Assembly (NCBI GenBank): GCA_945860255.1
Contig: CAMAQI010000082.1
Span: 1-9,345, forward strand
Direction of reading: 5' to 3'
Length of the DNA: 9,345 nt
Source: Methylacidiphilum caldifontis
GTDB lineage: Bacteria; Verrucomicrobiota; Verrucomicrobiia; Methylacidiphilales; CAMAQI01
The position numbers and the translations under genes are program-made. A model generated the notes under the pieces. The model saw only the letters and a program-made list of their open reading frames with translations, was not told where the DNA came from and searched no databases. Each line of letters starts with the position of its first letter. The first letter of the stretch is position 1. Shown here piece after piece: positions 4,733-9,345 of the stretch.

Positions 4733-6646
4733 TTAATAGCTTCGAGTGTTTAAATTCTCGTAGTAATTAATATAGGCTTGGTTCAGCGCTTTGTATCCTC
4801 CGGGAGTCGGATAGTTTCCCGTGAAATACCAATCTCCCCCATGTTTGGGAAGGGCTTTGTGAAGATTTTCAACGGTTTGAAAATGAATAATCACTTCGCC
4901 ATGCCAGTCTGGAGTCTTGGGGGTCACGAGTTGCGCAATTTTTTTGGAAACCTCTTCGACGGTCACGCAATCATAGATGCGTTTGACATGATTTTTCAAC
5001 TCGGAAGGATCTTTATCGGATTGTTCTAAGCAGGCTTGATAGACCTCTTTGACGATCTCTCCTTGTCCCCGTTCTTGAATGAGAGCGACTGCGGCTTGAA
5101 AGGCGATGAACTTTCCAATTTGCGACATATCGATTCCATAACAGTCAGGATAGCGAATTTGTGGAGCCGTGGAGGCGATCACAATCTTCTTCGGTTTGAG
5201 TCGAGAAAGGATCTTGATGACGGAGTTCTTTAACGTGGTTCCACGAACGATCGAGTCGTCGACAACGACTAAATTGTCTTTGGAGCTGACGGTGCCATAA
5301 GAGATATCATAAACGTGCGAGGCCAGTTGATTACGTCCATCTTCCTGACTGATAAAGGTTCGAAGTTTAATATCTTTATGAGCCACTTTTTCTGCTCGGG
5401 GCCAGCCGTGCATGATCAATTCGTCGATCAATTCCGGAGTGACCTTCCCTTCCTCCGATGCTTTTAGGAGAACATCGCGAACATCGAGACGACGACGAAG
5501 GCGAAGCTCCGCAAGAAGTCCAAAATAAGCGGTTTCCGCCGTATTTGGAATAAAACTGAAGACGGTGTTGTTGTAGTCGGTTCCAATCTCTTTTAAGATC
5601 TGATCGCTCATGATGGCACCGAGCTGTTTACGTTCTTTGTAGATCTCTTGATCGTTTCCTCGGGAAAAATAGATCCGTTCAAAGCTACAAGGCAATGGAG
5701 TCCCTGTCGGCTTAAATTGATCTTTGATCATCGTTCCATTTTTCTTAATGACAATGACTTGACCTGGCTTGACCTCTTGAACTTGATCGAATTCGAGATC
5801 AAAAACCGTCATCAGCGGGGCACGTTCCGAGGCAAAGGCGATGACTTCATCATTGCAGAAATAGTGGAAAGGGCGAATCCCGTTCGGATCGCGGATGGCA
5901 AAGGCATCACCGTTTCCGACGATTCCGGCGAGCGAGTAGCCTCCGTCCCAATCTTGAGAGGCACTTTGAATCACTTTGACGAGATCGAGTTTGTCGCTGA
6001 TCGTCTCAGAAATTTTCGCTCCTTTGATTCCCGTGGCGCGATGTTCGCGATAGAGTTGATCGTGCTGTTGATCGAGGTGAAACCCGATTTCCTCCAAAAG
6101 GGTTTGGGTGTCGGTATCGAAAATCGGATGTTGTCCGTGTTCGACTAAGTTCTGATTGAGATCGTCGTTATTCGTGATGTTGAAGTTTCCCGCAAGAACG
6201 AGATTTTTGGTTGGCCAATTACTTCGACGAAAGTAAGGATGACAGCTATGAAGGGCATAAGCTCCCGAGGTTCCATAACGGAGATGCCCGAGATAGATCT
6301 CGGCACCGTAATCAAAATGCTCTTTCACCGACATTGCAAACTCGGGGTGAACCTTTCCGCTTTTGACGAGTTTGTTGTAATTTTTGAAGATTCCGTCGAA
6401 AATGCGATCCAACGGATTGCTCTTCATCTGTCGTTCACGAAAAATATAAGGAAACCCCGGTTTCACATTTAATTTTACCGCCGCGACCCCCGCTCCATCT
6501 TGACCACGATTGTGTTGTTTCTCCATCAAGAGATAGAGTTTATAAAGGCCCCAAAGAGGGGTATTATACTTTTCGTAGTAATAGGATAACGGTTTGAGCA
6601 GTCGGACAAAGGCCACTCCACATTCGTGTTTGATCGGATCGCTCAT
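4733..6646 (-). CDS. purF: Amidophosphoribosyltransferase (PurF), long form
   Basis: PurF uses glutamine and PRPP to make 5-phosphoribosylamine, the first committed step of purine synthesis, in the cytoplasm. The 637-aa chain starts MSDPIKHECG, so the catalytic Cys is residue 9 and an 8-residue propeptide must be removed. Glutaminase-domain signs are NRGQDGAG (46-53), GHLRYGTSG (120-128), GNFNITN (153-159) and AIRDPNGIRPF (250-260). The phosphoribosyltransferase part has CSFERIYFSRG (320-330), SFIPNTAETAYF (364-375) and the PRPP loop VVVDDSIVRGTT (460-471). It is about 130-160 residues longer than E. coli or Bacillus PurF, partly through an insert near 380-450, as in Bacteroidota-type enzymes. 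The C-terminal FTGNYPTPGG (608-617) is kept, but the CxxC cluster that binds Fe-S in Bacillus PurF is absent. ATG 6644-6646 is 19 nt after purL, with only a weak GAGA upstream, so the two are probably one transcript. Confidence 0.96.
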   Translation of the reverse strand: MSDPIKHECGVAFVRLLKPLSYYYEKYNTPLWGLYKLYLLMEKQHNRGQDGAGVAAVKLNVKPGFPYIFRERQMKSNPLDRIFDGIFKNYNKLVKSGKVHPEFAMSVKEHFDYGAEIYLGHLRYGTSGAYALHSCHPYFRRSNWPTKNLVLAGNFNITNNDDLNQNLVEHGQHPIFDTDTQTLLEEIGFHLDQQHDQLYREHRATGIKGAKISETISDKLDLVKVIQSASQDWDGGYSLAGIVGNGDAFAIRDPNGIRPFHYFCNDEVIAFASERAPLMTVFDLEFDQVQEVKPGQVIVIKKNGTMIKDQFKPTGTPLPCSFERIYFSRGNDQEIYKERKQLGAIMSDQILKEIGTDYNNTVFSFIPNTAETAYFGLLAELRLRRRLDVRDVLLKASEEGKVTPELIDELIMHGWPRAEKVAHKDIKLRTFISQEDGRNQLASHVYDISYGTVSSKDNLVVVDDSIVRGTTLKNSVIKILSRLKPKKIVIASTAPQIRYPDCYGIDMSQIGKFIAFQAAVALIQERGQGEIVKEVYQACLEQSDKDPSELKNHVKRIYDCVTVEEVSKKIAQLVTPKTPDWHGEVIIHFQTVENLHKALPKHGGDWYFTGNYPTPGGYKALNQAYINYYENLNTRSY

Positions 6647-6665
6647 GATGATTCTCGTTTCGAGG

Positions 6666-8918
6666 TTAAGAGGCGCCCATTAAGCTTGGGATCGTTCCCT
6701 CAAAAGCGCACTCTAATTCGGCTCGTGTCCAGAGGACCTTTTGACTGCCCAGCGTAAAGCTCAGCTCCGGTTTGAAGCTGACGGTACCGATGATTTGAGC
6801 GGGTACCCCTTGCTTCTCCAAAAGTTCGAGGGCCTCTTTTACGAAGTTGGGTCGCACGGTCACAATCGCTCGGCTTTGGGATTCGTTAAAAAGAGTGATA
6901 TCCAGACGTTGATCATTCGAGATTTCGATCGAAGCTCCTAATCCGGCAGAGGCCCCGACAATCGATTCTGCGAGGGCCACTCCTAAGCCGCCATCACTTA
7001 AATCGTGAGCACTGCGGCAAATTCCGGCTTGGATGAGGGAGCGTACCCCATCGTGGAGGCGTTTTTCGGTCGGAAGATCAATCGAAGGGGGGAATCCACA
7101 TTTCAGGCCATGAAGCTCTTGGGCATAAGTCGTTCCCGCCACTTCCCATCCCCATCCGCCGATGAGAATAATCACGTCGTTCATCTGTTTAAAGAAAGAG
7201 GTCGTGATCATCTTCTCGTTGGGGATGAGCCCGACGGTTCCTACGGTCGGAGTCGGATCAATTGCTCCTTGAGGAGATTGATTGTAAAGACTGACATTTC
7301 CTCCAGTAACAGGAACTTCAAAGAATCGGCAAGCCTCTGCGAGTCCGTTCACCGATTGTTGCAGTTGCCAGAAAATTTCAGGATTATACGGATTGCCGAA
7401 ATTTAAGTTATCGGTTAATCCGATCGCCGTAGCGCCACTCATTGCAAGATTGCGCAGCGACTCCGCAACGGCAATCTTTCCGCCCGTATAAGGATCGAGG
7501 AGGCAGTAACGGGCATTGCAATCGACGGAGGAGGCGAGATATTTCCAACTCTCTCCCGTTTTCACGCGAATCACCGCCGCGTCACTTCCAGGAAGAACGA
7601 CGGTTCCAAGGCGAACCATATGATCGTATTGACGATAGACCCAACGTTTCGAGGCGATACTTGGGGTTGCTAAAAGTTTTGGGAGAGTCGATTGATAATC
7701 GGTTGGCTCTTTAATCCAATTGATTTCAAATTGTTGAAGTTTATCTTGTCCTGCAGGACGTTTCGCTTCCCGAGCGTAGAGAGGGCCTTCATCCGTTAAA
7801 GAACGGGCGGGTATTTCAGCGACCGTCACCCCGTGGTCTTTGATTCTCATCAAACCATCGTCGGTGACCATTCCGATTTCAGCAGCAGGCAGATCCCACT
7901 TTTCAAAAACCTCTAAAACCTCACGCTCATGGCCTTTTTTCGCAATGATGAGCATTCGCTCCTGAGATTCTGAAAGCATCGTTTCGTACGGAACCATGCC
8001 GCTTTCGCGCTGCGGAACTTTTGCGAGATCGATCTCAATACCGCTACCTCCGCGGCTTGCTGTTTCGCACGTCGAACAGGTCAACCCTGCGGCTCCCATA
8101 TCCTGAACGCCAATGACCGCTTCCCGCTTTTCAAAAAGTTCGAGACAGGCTTCGAGAAGGAGTTTTTCCATGAACGGATCGCCGACTTGAACCGCTGGAC
8201 GATCTTCTTTGGACTCCTCTGTGAGATCACGAGAGGCGAAGGCCGCTCCAGCAAGACCATCCCGTCCGGTACGGGCTCCAACATAAAAGACCGGATTTCC
8301 AGATCCTTTTGCGGCCCCTTTACGAATTTGACTATGTTCGAGAATTCCAAGGCACATCACATTGACGAGTGGATTGCCGTTATAGGAGTCATCGAAATAG
8401 ACCTCTCCCCCAATCGTAGGAATTCCGATGCAATTTCCGTAGTGAGAGATTCCACTGACGACACCAGCGAAGAGGCGACGATTTGTTTTCGCTTGCTCAG
8501 AGTCCCCGCGAATATCTCCGAAGCGGAGGGAGTTCATCGAGAAAAGGGGGCGTGCCCCCATGGTAAAGATATCTCGGATAATCCCGCCGACCCCCGTGGC
8601 GGCCCCTTGGAATGGCTCAACGGCACTGGGATGATTATGAGATTCGATTTTAAAAGAGATTGCCCAGCCATCGCCAATATCCAGAACCCCGGCGTTTTCC
8701 TCACCGGCCTTGACCATGACCTTAGGGCCACTGGTCGGAAATTTCTTTAGTTCGAGACGCGAGTTTTTGTAGGAGCAGTGCTCGCTCCACATGACGGAAA
8801 AGATTCCGAGCTCTGTAAAATTAGGTTTCCGACCGAGGATTGTGCAGATGCGGTCGTATTCGTCAGGACGAATACCATGTTTTTCGATGACTTGTGGGGT
8901 GATTTCGACTTCGCGCAT
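6666..8918 (-). CDS. purL: Phosphoribosylformylglycinamidine synthase subunit PurL (short form)
   Basis: PurL is the ATP-dependent synthase that converts FGAR to FGAM in purine synthesis, using ammonia delivered by PurQ with PurS as scaffold. The 750-aa chain is the short type without a fused glutaminase. Visible signs are MWSEHCSYKNSR (43-54, conserved His47), IESHNHPSAVEPFQGAATGVGG (91-112, His94 and His96), GGEVYFDDSYNGNP, VQDMGAAGLTCSTCE and SESQERML in the first half. The duplicated second half shows GLTDNLNFGNP, VTGGNVSLYNQ and AHDLSDGGLG. The start at ATG 8916-8918 gives MREVEITPQVIEKHG, the usual family beginning. The only G-rich run (GGGG) lies too close to the ATG to be a good Shine-Dalgarno site. 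PurQ and PurS are not in the window and must be elsewhere. purF follows after 19 nt. The sequence looks complete and conserved. Confidence 0.97.
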   Translation of the reverse strand: MREVEITPQVIEKHGIRPDEYDRICTILGRKPNFTELGIFSVMWSEHCSYKNSRLELKKFPTSGPKVMVKAGEENAGVLDIGDGWAISFKIESHNHPSAVEPFQGAATGVGGIIRDIFTMGARPLFSMNSLRFGDIRGDSEQAKTNRRLFAGVVSGISHYGNCIGIPTIGGEVYFDDSYNGNPLVNVMCLGILEHSQIRKGAAKGSGNPVFYVGARTGRDGLAGAAFASRDLTEESKEDRPAVQVGDPFMEKLLLEACLELFEKREAVIGVQDMGAAGLTCSTCETASRGGSGIEIDLAKVPQRESGMVPYETMLSESQERMLIIAKKGHEREVLEVFEKWDLPAAEIGMVTDDGLMRIKDHGVTVAEIPARSLTDEGPLYAREAKRPAGQDKLQQFEINWIKEPTDYQSTLPKLLATPSIASKRWVYRQYDHMVRLGTVVLPGSDAAVIRVKTGESWKYLASSVDCNARYCLLDPYTGGKIAVAESLRNLAMSGATAIGLTDNLNFGNPYNPEIFWQLQQSVNGLAEACRFFEVPVTGGNVSLYNQSPQGAIDPTPTVGTVGLIPNEKMITTSFFKQMNDVIILIGGWGWEVAGTTYAQELHGLKCGFPPSIDLPTEKRLHDGVRSLIQAGICRSAHDLSDGGLGVALAESIVGASAGLGASIEISNDQRLDITLFNESQSRAIVTVRPNFVKEALELLEKQGVPAQIIGTVSFKPELSFTLGSQKVLWTRAELECAFEGTIPSLMGAS

Positions 8919-8972
8919 GCCCCATTTCTGTAGAGAAGTTCTGGAGCTTGAACAGATCGTAATTAAAAAAAA

Positions 8973-9345
8973 TTACATCCGATGCGATTCAGGGGACTGA
9001 ACGATGATTTTTCCGGTGAATTCAAGGATCTGTTCTTGATTGTTACGACCCTTTCTTTCGAGCAAAAAGCGATCAAAAATATCGACGGCAACCCCTCGAG
9101 TCGTTTTATCAGCAGGATCCACGAGTTCCAAACGCTCTACATAATGACGAAATTCAACGCGAACCTTACCGACGGTCAGAAGATTAACGACGATTCCCAA
9201 GACATGGGCATTGGAATAACCGAGTCGAATGAGGTATTGATCGATTTTATCACTTAAATTAAAGAGATCGGGAGCCTCCTCTGGGGCCTCAGGTTGATTT
9301 CTCAACGTCCTTTGAGAAAGTTTAATCTCTTCCGCCGATTTGTGG
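8973..9345 (-). CDS. Unrecognised protein upstream of purL, C-terminal part, runs off right edge
   Basis: The frame is open from the right edge to TAA at 8973-8975, about 123 codons. I do not recognise the family. The visible part starts with a polar, acidic stretch (EAPEEAP), then DLFNLSDKIDQYLIRLGYSNAHVLG, which looks helical. A mixed hydrophobic region (VVNLLTVGKVRVEFRHYVERLEL) and VAVDIFDRFLLERKG come next, ending IIVQSPESHRM. It has no obvious membrane segment or cysteines. TTG at 9303-9305 could be a start, but reading continues upstream without a stop, so the true start may lie outside. It lacks PurS or PurQ features, although PurS often adjoins purL. The amino-acid composition is ordinary and it lies 54 nt before purL on the same strand, so it is probably a real gene that may share the purine transcript. 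Confidence 0.6.
   Translation of the reverse strand, partial: HKSAEEIKLSQRTLRNQPEAPEEAPDLFNLSDKIDQYLIRLGYSNAHVLGIVVNLLTVGKVRVEFRHYVERLELVDPADKTTRGVAVDIFDRFLLERKGRNNQEQILEFTGKIIVQSPESHRM

Noticed and set aside
8959..8976. GTAATT/AATTAC inverted repeat around an A-run after the unknown gene, as a terminator
   Set aside because: The stem is only 6 bp and AT-rich, the run lies in the loop rather than after the stem, and nothing else supports termination.

Overview
All genes I can support lie on the minus strand. They read right to left as: an open-ended unknown gene, purL, purF, a 397-bp gap, glgA, a 250-bp gap, then a small ribbon-helix-helix gene, a VOC-family gene, a short alpha/beta hydrolase, bioC, and fabI, which leaves at the left edge. 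The plus-strand open frames are shadows of these genes. I see no rRNA, convincing tRNA, CRISPR array or phage gene. The organism is a bacterium of intermediate GC. PurF is of the long (about 630 aa) form I associate with Bacteroidota and some PVC-group phyla. PurL is the short PurQ/PurS-dependent form. Most start codons lack a good Shine-Dalgarno site. A Bacteroidota or Verrucomicrobiota/PVC-like lineage would fit, but this is inferred from protein character only.

Right part (4733-9345): purine synthesis. PurF makes phosphoribosylamine from PRPP and glutamine (step 1). PurL makes FGAM (step 4). They are 19 nt apart and probably cotranscribed. An unrecognised gene lies upstream, and its 5' end is outside the window.

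Middle (2610-4732): glgA, an ADP-glucose-type glycogen synthase with an unusual lysine/proline-rich N-terminal tail of about 87 residues. The gap between purF and glgA holds an AT-rich set of nested inverted repeats (12, 9, 8 and 6 bp) bracketed by a 7-bp direct repeat. It looks like a degenerate MITE-type element and also carries a 9-nt-period tandem repeat.

Left part (1-2609): a compact operon of small RHH regulator, VOC protein, BioH-like hydrolase, BioC and FabI. The last three fit one job. BioC methylates malonyl-ACP, FabI is the enoyl reductase of the fatty-acid cycles that lengthen it, and a carboxylesterase such as this hydrolase would free pimeloyl-ACP for biotin synthesis. The RHH gene resembles VapB-type antitoxins but lacks a toxin partner and is joined to the VOC gene by an ATGA overlap. 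The leader upstream holds a 10-bp inverted repeat whose arms resemble BirA half-sites at the wrong spacing.

Most of the window is ordinary metabolism. The points most worth checking are the repeat element, the GlgA tail, the pimeloyl-focused operon and the orphan antitoxin-like regulator.
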